Positions 7,317 through 12,380 of a stretch of 12,380 nt of DNA are shown here, piece after piece (positions within the stretch are counted from its first letter, which is position 1; every line of letters starts with the position of its first letter). The stretch covers positions 1 through 12,380 of the forward strand of contig JAGBSA010000074.1 in the NCBI GenBank assembly GCA_017632095.1, in the 5' to 3' direction. Under the pieces are notes generated by a model that was not told where the DNA came from, did not search any database, and saw nothing but the letters and a program-made list of their open reading frames with translations. Made by a program: the position numbers and the translations under genes. The DNA is from Bacteroidales bacterium. GTDB taxonomy: Bacteria > Bacteroidota > Bacteroidia > Bacteroidales > P3.

Positions 7317-8504
7317 CTAACCGACGATAAACTTTTTCTTAACGAAGCCTTTGTCGGTTTTGATTCTTATAAAGTAAGTACCGGATTGATATTTGCTGAT
7401 GTTTAATTGTAGAGATTTCGCATTTAATTCTTTGCGTTCGATAAAGCGATTCATAACATCAAACACCTCAACGCTTAAAATGTTGTAATCAGAATAAATA
7501 TTCAAAACCTCATCTGCAGGGATAGGCGAGAGTTTCACCGACTCATCAAGCTGTTTGCTTAACTGCAAGGCACTATTTGTCGAATCGCCACCGTTTGATA
7601 TTGTATCCCCGCCATTTGAAATAGTATCATTGCCATTCAATGTGCTATCATTACCATCTGAAAGCGTATCTTCCAAAGCTCTTATCGGGCAAAGCCCTAT
7701 TGCTTTGTAAACAGCGGTATCACACAAAAGTTCAGGTGGAAAATCTGGATTAAATAATTGCGAAATTTGGTATCTTGCAGCAATGTCATAACGATGAAGA
7801 GTTCCAAACCAATTCGTTACATTATCTACATGAGTCCAAGGTGTTCTATTATCACAGCCAAATCTAACGTATGGTCTATACTTAGTACAAATTCCATAAG
7901 GAACACAATAACCAGAAAGTCCATCAAGCGAATAATCGATATAATCACTTAAGACCATAAACAAAGGTTCAGAAGAATTAAGTGATTCACATCTTTTTGG
8001 ATATTCCACAGATATATGATAATCTTCGTACAAAGTTAAAGTGACATCAAAAATAAATTCAATAAAAGGATATATCGATGTAGCAGGATATTGATAACCT
8101 TGAGTCACCCCACCATCGATAAAATTCTTAACATGTATCAAATTCGTCATAGTTGAATCCCATACACTTATTGTAATCTGATTATTTCCAAAAGGGTCTA
8201 AATGAGAACCATTAATCATAAGAGCTACACCCATTATCTTAACACTGTCTTTTACTTCATAGCGTTGAGCAAAGCCTGATAGTAAAAATTCATTTGCAGG
8301 GGCGTTACTCGCCAAAGCGAATAAAGAAGCCGCTCCTTCAGTATAATTACCAAGTGTATTTATACTTGTATAATTTGTGTCAATTATAGGTGGGTAGATA
8401 TATTGACTGCTGTATAGATTTTGAACATAGGCTGTATCTGTCTGTGCATTCAATGAAACCAATCCTATCAAGGCAAAAATAAGCGTAATTATTCTTCTTC
8501 TCAT
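7317..8504 (-). CDS. T9SS-exported protein with type A sorting domain
   Basis: This 395-residue protein carries a Sec signal peptide (hydrophobic residues 5-18, cleaved near LNAQ) and a C-terminal domain of about residues 325-395. The pattern SPIPADEVLNI, VEVFDVMNR, LNISKYQSGTYFIRIKTD and KKKFIVG is the classic type A sorting signal of the type IX secretion system. The protein should therefore cross the outer membrane and be released or anchored at the surface. The passenger part (about 21-275) is a beta-rich region with several cysteines (for example 172, 200, 206, 217, 261 and 272) that I do not recognise; no protease or glycosidase motif is visible. Residues 279-306 are four seven-residue repeats of the type DTISNGG, a flexible linker before the sorting domain. 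The gene has its own promoter at 8663-8693 and a long leader. Confidence 0.88.
   Translation of the reverse strand: MRRRIITLIFALIGLVSLNAQTDTAYVQNLYSSQYIYPPIIDTNYTSINTLGNYTEGAASLFALASNAPANEFLLSGFAQRYEVKDSVKIMGVALMINGSHLDPFGNNQITISVWDSTMTNLIHVKNFIDGGVTQGYQYPATSIYPFIEFIFDVTLTLYEDYHISVEYPKRCESLNSSEPLFMVLSDYIDYSLDGLSGYCVPYGICTKYRPYVRFGCDNRTPWTHVDNVTNWFGTLHRYDIAARYQISQLFNPDFPPELLCDTAVYKAIGLCPIRALEDTLSDGNDSTLNGNDTISNGGDTISNGGDSTNSALQLSKQLDESVKLSPIPADEVLNIYSDYNILSVEVFDVMNRFIERKELNAKSLQLNISKYQSGTYFIRIKTDKGFVKKKFIVG
7587..7670 (-). repeat. Four 21-bp coding repeats (DTISNGG-type linker)
   Basis: Codons 279-306 of the T9SS cargo gene encode four tandem heptads: DTLSDGN, DSTLNGN, DTISNGG and DTISNGG. 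The last two are identical as peptide but differ at five third-codon positions. The repeat joins the passenger to the sorting domain. Asp/Asn/Gly spacing of this kind might also bind calcium, but that is speculation. Confidence 0.85.
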
Positions 8505-8558
8505 ATCATTAATGTTTTTAATTGTTATTTCTTCTTTCTTGTTTGAGCTTATTTTACC

Positions 8559-8590
8559 GATGTTCGCACAAAGGAAACAAAGCGAACATC
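8559..8590 (-). promoter_or_regulatory. Perfect hairpin in the leader of the T9SS cargo gene
   Basis: GATGTTCGC at 8559-8567 and GCGAACATC at 8582-8590 form a perfect 9-bp inverted repeat around a 14-base loop. It lies in the middle of the approximately 150-base 5' leader, between the promoter at 8663-8693 and the start codon at 8504. No T-run follows on the minus strand, so it is not an intrinsic terminator. It could be a regulatory or stabilising RNA structure, or a DNA operator. The rest of 8505-8655 shows nothing else that I can name. Confidence 0.6.
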
Positions 8591-8662
8591 ATCGCTCGTT
8601 CAAATTATTCTTGCAGAGGATATAGATTCGATTGGTTTTCATAAAGAAAAGATTTAACGATA

Positions 8663-8693
8663 CAAAGATAGAAAAGTTTATTTAATCGACAAA
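8663..8693 (-). promoter_or_regulatory. Promoter of the T9SS cargo gene
   Basis: On the minus strand TTTG (8690-8693), a 19-base spacer and TATCTTTG (8663-8670) match the Bacteroidota consensus fully. It lies about 160 bases upstream of the start codon, which implies an unusually long untranslated leader for this window. Confidence 0.8.
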
Positions 8694-8764
8694 ATAAATT
8701 GAATTTTTTTTATAAAGACTGATTTTTGCTTGCAGAAGAAGGGAGTTTGAAACCCTTTTGACGA

Positions 8765-8863
8765 AACGAAGTTTGGGCATCAGCGAAACGAAATTTTAGA
8801 AAATCAGATTCAAGTTTCGTTGAACCAAAACGAAGAAAGGGGAAATTAAAACGGCGTTTCGTT
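8765..8863. repeat. Cluster of AACGAA/TTCGTT words
   Basis: Within 99 bases the word AACGAA or its complement occurs five times: 8765-8770, 8787-8792, 8816-8821, 8829-8834 and 8858-8863. Neighbouring copies in opposite orientation can pair. AACGAAA at 8787-8793 pairs with TTTCGTT at 8815-8821, and TTCGTT at 8816-8821 can pair with AACGAA at 8829-8834. There is no plausible gene here. The short reading frame that overlaps this block lies antisense-like within the neighbouring coding sequence and has no recognisable product. The words are the same as those in the repeat at 2-63. Confidence 0.6.
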
Positions 8864-8882
8864 GGAGGTGAAACGCCGTTTT
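8843..8882 (-). terminator. Hairpin repeat, right copy, serving as terminator
   Basis: A perfect 13-bp inverted repeat (8848-8860 with 8870-8882) encloses a 9-base loop, GTTGGAGGT on the plus strand. On the minus strand it begins 5 bases after the stop codon of the upstream gene and is followed by TTTTAATTT, so it probably ends that transcript. A T-rich tail on the plus strand means it could act in both directions. Bases 8843-8865 are identical to 2-24, so this terminator is also a member of the dispersed repeat. Confidence 0.75.
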
Positions 8883-8887
8883 GATTT

Positions 8888-9454
8888 TTATCGATTTAAT
8901 TGTAAAATGTCTTTCTCGTAATTGAAGTAAACATCTCGTCCGTTTACGATTTCTTCTTGTTCTTGTCCCGGGTAGAGAACTACGAGTGGGGTTTCGAATG
9001 AGAAGATATATCGATTGGAAACTTTGACTATAGATATATAAGATAAGACATTGTTGTAGTTCATTCTTCCTGTTGCGTCTTTGGTATAAGCTGCTACGGG
9101 TATATATCCGCAATGTTTGATGTTGTTCTTTTCATATAGATATACATCACAGCCAAGGCTCATCTCGTTTGTTTTGTTTACCAAGATGAATGTTTTGTGT
9201 TCTTTCGGACAATCGAAGATTTCGTATTCCAACTTTTCATCTCTGTTTTCTGCTCTATAGGTGTAGTTGCCCATTGTGAGTTTTTGCATTCCGTTTGCTA
9301 TGCCGGGCGTGATGCAAATGCTGTCTTTCTTTGATATTTTGTGGATATAGGTTTGCTTTTTCGCTTCCGGATTTACTGCTATGCGATTATAGGAGTATTG
9401 TGCTTGCAAAACTGTGCTGCAAAGCAAAAATAAAATAAATAGTATCTTCTTCAT
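8888..9454 (-). CDS. Small exported protein of unknown function
   Basis: I do not recognise this 188-residue protein. It has a clear Sec signal peptide (MKKILFILFLLCSTV, with cleavage expected after LQA at residue 18). The mature part is polar with short beta-like segments, such as YTYRAENRDEKLEYEIFDC and NRYIFSFETPLVVLYPG, and contains a few cysteines. It has no lipobox, sorting domain or membrane segment, so it is probably periplasmic or secreted. Its ATG lies one base after the stop of the MORN-repeat lipoprotein gene. The two are therefore almost certainly co-transcribed and translationally coupled, and may act together at the cell envelope. A strong hairpin follows 5 bases after the stop. 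Confidence 0.8.
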   Translation of the reverse strand: MKKILFILFLLCSTVLQAQYSYNRIAVNPEAKKQTYIHKISKKDSICITPGIANGMQKLTMGNYTYRAENRDEKLEYEIFDCPKEHKTFILVNKTNEMSLGCDVYLYEKNNIKHCGYIPVAAYTKDATGRMNYNNVLSYISIVKVSNRYIFSFETPLVVLYPGQEQEEIVNGRDVYFNYEKDILQLNR

Positions 9455-9455
9455 A

Positions 9456-10181
9456 TTATTGTCTTGCTTTTAATAATGTTCCGTCTATGTCGTATATTTC
9501 AATTCCTGCAGGCGTTCCGTCCGACAAAAAGTATTCCCATTTGCCTACTTTGATGCCTTGTTTGTATTGTCCGCTGACTAACAACGAGCCTTCTTCGGTA
9601 TATACTTTGTAAATGCTGTCTTGGATTCCGTCTTTATAGTAATAGTATGAGTTTAGCTTGCCATTTTCGAACCAGGCAGTGGTTTCTCCGTTTGGAATGT
9701 TGCCTTTCATATTTGAAACGATGTTTACTTTGAATGATTCGAAGAATTTGTAGAATGTCTCATTGTTTCCTCGTATTATCTTAATGTCGCACAATCCTCC
9801 GTCTGCGGCAAAATGCAATTCTTTGACGTTATCGTCTTTGCTAACCAAGACTGTGCCGGTTGAATCAAACACTTGCCATGATGAACCCAAAGGTGATTCT
9901 GTAAAGTCTGCTTTTGCGAATGTTTTTCCATTGTTGAAATAGAATGTCCACTTTCCTGTGCGTTCGCCATTCTCTATTTTGCCTTCGTGTCTTATGTTTC
10001 CGTCTTCGTACAATCTCTTTTCCCCAACTTGTTGTAAGGTGTTGTTTTCTTTTTTTAGAATTTTGACCAATTTGGGATTGCCGTTGCTATATTTCTCTAC
10101 GATTTCCTCTTTTGTGCATGAGAAAAAGATAAGGCTGAATGCTAAAAGCATGTAGATGTTTCTTGTTTTTGTTAGATTCAT
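9456..10181 (-). CDS. MORN-repeat lipoprotein (YwqK-like), possibly surface exposed
   Basis: This 241-residue lipoprotein has a signal peptide ending in the lipobox FFSC, with the lipidated cysteine at residue 22. The residues after it, TKEE, include lysine followed by two acidic residues, resembling the Bacteroidota lipoprotein export signal that sends lipoproteins to the outer face of the outer membrane. The rest holds MORN-2-like units of the form (Y)xDGxxxxEGxxxNGxxxGxWxFYxxNG, clearest at 57-85 (LYEDGNIRHEGKIENGERTG then KWTFYFNNGK) and at 166-237 (WFENGKLN, YTEEGSLLVSGQYKQG, KWEYFLSDGT). Such proteins are often called YwqK-family antitoxins by automatic annotation. I see no toxin partner, so that name should not be read as function. 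It is followed after one base by a small exported protein. Confidence 0.8.
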   Translation of the reverse strand: MNLTKTRNIYMLLAFSLIFFSCTKEEIVEKYSNGNPKLVKILKKENNTLQQVGEKRLYEDGNIRHEGKIENGERTGKWTFYFNNGKTFAKADFTESPLGSSWQVFDSTGTVLVSKDDNVKELHFAADGGLCDIKIIRGNNETFYKFFESFKVNIVSNMKGNIPNGETTAWFENGKLNSYYYYKDGIQDSIYKVYTEEGSLLVSGQYKQGIKVGKWEYFLSDGTPAGIEIYDIDGTLLKARQ

Positions 10182-10208
10182 ATTTTTGTTGTGATGTTTG
10201 ATTTGAGT

Positions 10209-10217
10209 GCAAAGGTA
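10209..10217 (-). promoter_or_regulatory. Promoter of the lipoprotein/exported-protein pair
   Basis: The minus strand reads TACCTTTGC, a full -7 match, 28 bases before the start codon at 10181. No TTTG is seen 19-21 bases upstream, so the -33 half is poor. Confidence 0.6.
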
Positions 10218-10308
10218 ATTAATTGTTGTGATTTGGAGGCTTTAATGTCGTGAAATTATTATGTTAATGGGTGTTTGTGTATTGTATTTAAGAAAAAACT
10301 TCCGATTT

Positions 10309-10342
10309 TTTGTTCGCAATTAAATATAATGTTATATCTTTG
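10309..10342 (+). promoter_or_regulatory. Promoter of the ferredoxin gene
   Basis: TTTG at 10309-10312, a 22-base spacer and TATCTTTG at 10335-10342 (followed by C) match the Bacteroidota consensus. It lies 31 bases before the ATG at 10374. This excludes an upstream in-frame ATG at 10275 as the real start. Confidence 0.8.
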
Positions 10343-10373
10343 CAACGTTATAAACCCTAAAAACTTAGAAGCA

Positions 10374-10544
10374 ATGGCTTATAAAATTTCAGAAGAATGT
10401 GCTGCTTGCGGTACATGTATCGATGAATGTCCAGTAGGAGCAATCTCAGAAGGAGACATCTATAAAATAGATTCTTCAAAATGTGTTGACTGCGGTACTT
10501 GCGCAGATGTATGCCCTATGGAAGCTATTCACCCAGAAGAATAG
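10374..10544 (+). CDS. 2[4Fe-4S] ferredoxin, bacterial (clostridial) type
   Basis: This 56-residue low-potential electron carrier has two cluster motifs. C9-x2-C12-x2-C15-x3-C19-P and C37-x2-C40-x2-C43-x3-C47-P bind two [4Fe-4S] clusters, with the fourth cysteine of each motif completing the opposite cluster. All eight cysteines are present, and the length is typical of the family. In anaerobic Bacteroidales it would serve pyruvate:ferredoxin oxidoreductase and related enzymes. The ATG at 10374 is chosen over the in-frame ATG at 10275 because the promoter lies between them and the protein then starts with the usual MAYKI. It has its own promoter and a strong terminator, so it is expressed as a single-gene unit. 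Confidence 0.97.
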   Translation: MAYKISEECAACGTCIDECPVGAISEGDIYKIDSSKCVDCGTCADVCPMEAIHPEE

Positions 10545-10567
10545 TTTATCGCACGGACAGAAAGATA

Positions 10568-10599
10568 AAGCCTTATGTATTTGCATAGGGCTTTTTTTT
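10568..10599 (+). terminator. Intrinsic terminator after ferredoxin
   Basis: A 10-bp stem (10568-10577 with 10584-10593, one G-U pair) and a 6-base loop are followed by an uninterrupted run of eight Ts. It lies 24 bases after the ferredoxin stop codon. Confidence 0.9.
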
Positions 10600-10626
10600 G
10601 TTGTTTGAAATACATGCATATATAAT

Positions 10627-11283
10627 ATGGAATATAAAGAACTTGGTGAGGCAATAAAAAAGAAATCTGATTTGTTGTGTCTCGTTTTGGAAAATACAAA
10701 GGAGTCTTTTAGATTGTTGAAGGCAACGGCTAAGAGCATTATCGATGAACTTAAAACGGAGTATTCGGAATATTTTTCTTTTACAGATAAGTCTGAATTT
10801 GAATTTGAGATAAGATTTGGTACGGATTTGCTTATTTTTTCGATGAATAAGAATGTGTATGAGTTTTCTCGATTGCATGAAGTAATGAAATTGCCATATA
10901 TAAAAGAGGATAAGGAACGTTCTTTTAGTGGAGTGATTAGTATTTATAATTTCTTGACGGATTCTTTCGACTATAATAGGGATTATGATATTGGTTATAT
11001 GATTGGGAGAATGTTTATCAATAAGGATAAGCATTATTTTATAGAGGGAAAACGCGAAGTGGGATTATTGTATTCAAGTTTCAATACTTCGGTTGTTGAT
11101 GAGGCTTCTGTGAAGAGCATAATTATGTCTTCTATGGAGTATGTAAACAATTTTAACTTGCTAACTCCGCCTTTTGATCAGGTGAAAGAGGTGACTGTAG
11201 GCGAAATTAAGCAAAAATCTATCGAAAAACGCTTTATTACAGCAAAAAGATTAGGTTTTGAATTTCAGCAAGATAAGGAGTGA
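10627..11283 (+). CDS. Conserved-looking cytosolic protein of unknown function
   Basis: I do not recognise this 218-residue protein. It has no signal peptide, lipobox or membrane segment, so it is probably cytosolic. The N-terminal part (residues 1-47) is a charged, helical stretch. The middle (about 50-110) alternates strands, for example FEFEIRFGTDLLIFSMNKNVYEFS. The C-terminal part is again helical and basic. There are no metal-binding, nucleotide-binding or DNA-binding motifs that I can point to. The ATG at 10627 is 28 bases past the T-run of the ferredoxin terminator. No clear TAnnTTTG box lies in that gap, so it may rely on read-through or a weak promoter. The codon use and base composition look like the neighbouring genes, so the gene is likely real and native. 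Confidence 0.8.
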   Translation: MEYKELGEAIKKKSDLLCLVLENTKESFRLLKATAKSIIDELKTEYSEYFSFTDKSEFEFEIRFGTDLLIFSMNKNVYEFSRLHEVMKLPYIKEDKERSFSGVISIYNFLTDSFDYNRDYDIGYMIGRMFINKDKHYFIEGKREVGLLYSSFNTSVVDEASVKSIIMSSMEYVNNFNLLTPPFDQVKEVTVGEIKQKSIEKRFITAKRLGFEFQQDKE

Positions 11284-11317
11284 ATTGAAAAATAATTGCA
11301 TTTTTTTATTGGAAAAA

Positions 11318-11348
11318 TTTGGTAGTATTGAAAAAAGTCGTACCTTTG
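11318..11348 (+). promoter_or_regulatory. Promoter of tRNA-Glu and rpsT
   Basis: TTTG at 11318-11321, a 19-base spacer and TACCTTTG at 11341-11348 (followed by C) are a full match to the consensus. The -7 box ends 31 bases before the tRNA. No second promoter is seen between tRNA-Glu and rpsT. Confidence 0.85.
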
Positions 11349-11379
11349 CAACGTCAAATGAGGCAAGAAACTTAAGGAC

Positions 11380-11454
11380 GCCCCGTTCGTCTAGTTGGCC
11401 TAGGACGCAAGATTTTCATTCTTGAAATCAGGGGTTCGAATCCCCTACGGGGTA
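11380..11454 (+). tRNA. tRNA-Glu (anticodon UUC)
   Basis: This 75-base class I tRNA has acceptor arms GCCCCGT and ACGGGGT, which pair over seven positions. The anticodon stem CAAGA/TCTTG encloses the loop TTTTCAT, giving anticodon TTC for GAA and GAG codons. The T arm AGGGG-TTCGAAT-CCCCT is perfect and the discriminator is A at 11454. The first pair is G1-U72, a wobble pair. CCA is not encoded (the next bases are CTA). The gene is 19 bases upstream of rpsT and shares its promoter, so the tRNA is probably excised from a joint precursor. Confidence 0.97.
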
Positions 11455-11473
11455 CTAAAAACAAAAAAGAGAG

Positions 11474-11728
11474 ATGGCAAATCACAAGAGTGCAATAAAA
11501 AGAATTCGTTCAAACGAAAGAAAAAGATTGGCTAATCGTTACTATGCAAAGACAATGCGTAATGCATTGAGAGACTTTAGAGCAACTGAGGATCTAAAAG
11601 AAGCAAGTGAAAGATTGCCTAAATTGATTTCTCAAATAGACAGATTGGCAAAACGCTCTGTTATTCACAAGAACAAAGCTGCTAACTTGAAGTCTAAATG
11701 TATGAAGAAAGTTGCGAAACTTCAATAG
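11474..11728 (+). CDS. rpsT: 30S ribosomal protein S20
   Basis: This 84-residue S20 binds 16S rRNA early in 30S assembly. The start [20 protein letters not shown] is the family signature, followed by basic helices and the conserved [22 protein letters not shown] at the C-terminus. The length is normal. It follows tRNA-Glu by 19 bases with no promoter between, so processing of the tRNA 3' end would set the 5' end of the rpsT message. A purine-rich AAAAAAGAGAG precedes the ATG. A strong terminator follows, so tRNA-Glu and rpsT form a two-gene unit. Confidence 0.97.
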   Translation: MANHKSAIKRIRSNERKRLANRYYAKTMRNALRDFRATEDLKEASERLPKLISQIDRLAKRSVIHKNKAANLKSKCMKKVAKLQ

Positions 11729-11754
11729 TTTTGAACGAAATTGAAGAGAAATTT

Positions 11755-11778
11755 AAGCCGCTATTAAGCGGCTTTTTT
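11755..11778 (+). terminator. Intrinsic terminator after rpsT
   Basis: AAGCCGC at 11755-11761 and GCGGCTT at 11768-11774 form a perfect 7-bp stem with the 6-base loop TATTAA, followed by a run of six Ts. Confidence 0.92.
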
Positions 11779-11834
11779 CGTATTTGGAAATTTGCATTGT
11801 TGAATCCATTCGACTGATATTTTGATTTAGTGAT

Positions 11835-12380
11835 ATGAAACTAATAGATACTCATTCTCATCTTTATGATGAGGTTTTTAATTCTGATATAGAAGAAACG
11901 CTTTCAAGAGCAAAAGATGCAGGTGTTTACAAAATTCTATTACCTAATGTAGATGTTGCGACTATACAGCCAATGATGGGACTTAGTGAAAAGTTCGATA
12001 ATTTATATCCAATGATGGGCTTGCATCCTACAAGTGTTAAAGAAAATTGGCAAAGTGAACTTGAAACGATTGAAAGAACCTTGTTTGCAAATCCAGATAA
12101 GTTTTGTGCAGTAGGAGAGATTGGAGTTGATTTGTATTGGGATAAAACCTTCGTTAAAGAACAGATAGAAGTGTTCAAAAGACAGATGTCGTGGAGTTTT
12201 GATTTAGATTTGCCTGTTTCTTTACATAATAGAAAGGGATTTGATGAGTTGTTTGCGGTATTAAAAGACTTCAATAAGCCAAGTTACAAAGGGGTTATGC
12301 ATTGCTTTGGTGGTGATTTGCGACAAGCTGAAAAACTTATCGAGATGGGTTTTGTTATAGGAATAGGTGGTGTATTGACG
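11835..12380 (+). CDS. TatD-family metal-dependent hydrolase (5' part)
   Basis: The open frame runs from the ATG at 11835 to the window edge without a stop, 182 codons of a family that is usually about 255 residues, so the 3' end is simply outside the window. TatD proteins are TIM-barrel metal-dependent hydrolases with DNase activity (TatD, YcfH and YjjV in E. coli). Visible metal ligands are H7 and H9 in DTHSHLY, E95 in GEIGVDLYWD, H131 in SLHNR and H156 in MHCFGG. GLHP at 62-65 is also typical. No clear promoter box is seen in the 56 bases after the rpsT terminator. Which TatD subtype it is cannot be told from this part. Confidence 0.93.
   Translation, partial: MKLIDTHSHLYDEVFNSDIEETLSRAKDAGVYKILLPNVDVATIQPMMGLSEKFDNLYPMMGLHPTSVKENWQSELETIERTLFANPDKFCAVGEIGVDLYWDKTFVKEQIEVFKRQMSWSFDLDLPVSLHNRKGFDELFAVLKDFNKPSYKGVMHCFGGDLRQAEKLIEMGFVIGIGGVLT

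Noticed and set aside
8559..8590. Intrinsic terminator or attenuator in the T9SS gene leader
   Set aside because: No T-run follows the stem on the transcribed strand and no alternative anti-terminator pairing is evident.
8765..8882. CRISPR array
   Set aside because: The repeated words are only about six bases, occur in both orientations at irregular spacing, and no cas genes are present.
8796..9113. 105-codon leftward frame overlapping the repeat block
   Set aside because: It overlaps the signal-peptide-bearing gene at 8888-9454 in another frame, crosses the terminator hairpin, and its product looks like random basic sequence.
9456..10181. Toxin-antitoxin system based on the YwqK-like label of MORN-repeat proteins
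   Set aside because: The protein is a lipoprotein with a signal peptide, the neighbour is an exported protein, and there is no toxin-like gene beside it.
10275..10373. Upstream in-frame ATG giving an 89-residue ferredoxin
   Set aside because: The promoter at 10309-10342 lies inside the extension, and the 56-residue form has the standard start and length of the family.
10573..11034. 153-codon leftward frame opposite the unknown cytosolic gene
   Set aside because: It is antisense to a better frame, starts nowhere near a promoter and runs through the ferredoxin terminator.
11779..11834. Promoter of the TatD-like gene at TATTTTG (11818-11824)
   Set aside because: It is one base short of TAnnTTTG and has no matching -33 element.
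11927..12274. 115-codon leftward frame opposite the TatD-like gene
   Set aside because: The plus-strand frame has the full set of TatD metal ligands, so the antisense frame is a shadow.

Overview
The window is AT-rich chromosomal DNA from a member of the Bacteroidota, most likely Bacteroidales. Four things point there. The order uppS-bamA-ompH-ompH is typical of the phylum. Eight intergenic sites match the Bacteroidota sigma promoter (-33 TTTG, -7 TAnnTTTG), seven of them reading TAnnTTTGC. One secreted protein ends in a type IX secretion (T9SS) type A sorting domain, and one lipoprotein carries a Bacteroidota-like surface-export signal after its cysteine. Ribosome binding sites are weak or absent, as usual in the phylum. 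Most of the window is ordinary housekeeping DNA, and I see no CRISPR array, transposase, integrase, phage gene or defence locus.

Left part (1-4875, leftward). From one promoter at about 4868-4898 the strand runs uppS (lipid carrier for cell-wall synthesis), bamA (outer-membrane protein assembly), then two OmpH/Skp-like periplasmic chaperones; the last has an extra promoter-like box of its own. A tRNA-Leu(UAG) with its own promoter and a strong intrinsic terminator follows. Together these genes build the envelope. The first 63 bases are a hairpin-forming intergenic repeat that recurs near 8843-8882.

Middle part (4935-7287, rightward). A divergent promoter drives an outer-membrane porin-like protein and a multi-spanning inner-membrane Gate-domain ('nucleoside recognition'/SpmA-SpmB-like) protein. 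They may form a two-membrane transport route of unknown substrate. A terminator hairpin at 7248-7287 separates this unit from the convergent T9SS cargo gene (7317-8504).

Right-middle part (8505-10217, leftward). The T9SS cargo gene has a promoter and an approximately 150-base leader containing a perfect 9-bp hairpin. A block rich in AACGAA/TTCGTT motifs follows. Next is a two-gene unit, separated by 1 base, of a MORN-repeat lipoprotein and a small exported protein of unknown function.

Right part (10309-12380, rightward). This holds a monocistronic 2[4Fe-4S] ferredoxin with its own promoter and terminator, an unrecognised cytosolic protein, a tRNA-Glu(UUC) and rpsT sharing one promoter, a terminator, and the first 182 codons of a TatD-family nuclease cut by the window edge.

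The best candidates for something not well described are the AACGAA/TTCGTT hairpin repeat, the structured leader of the T9SS cargo gene, the porin/Gate pair and the MORN lipoprotein/exported protein pair.
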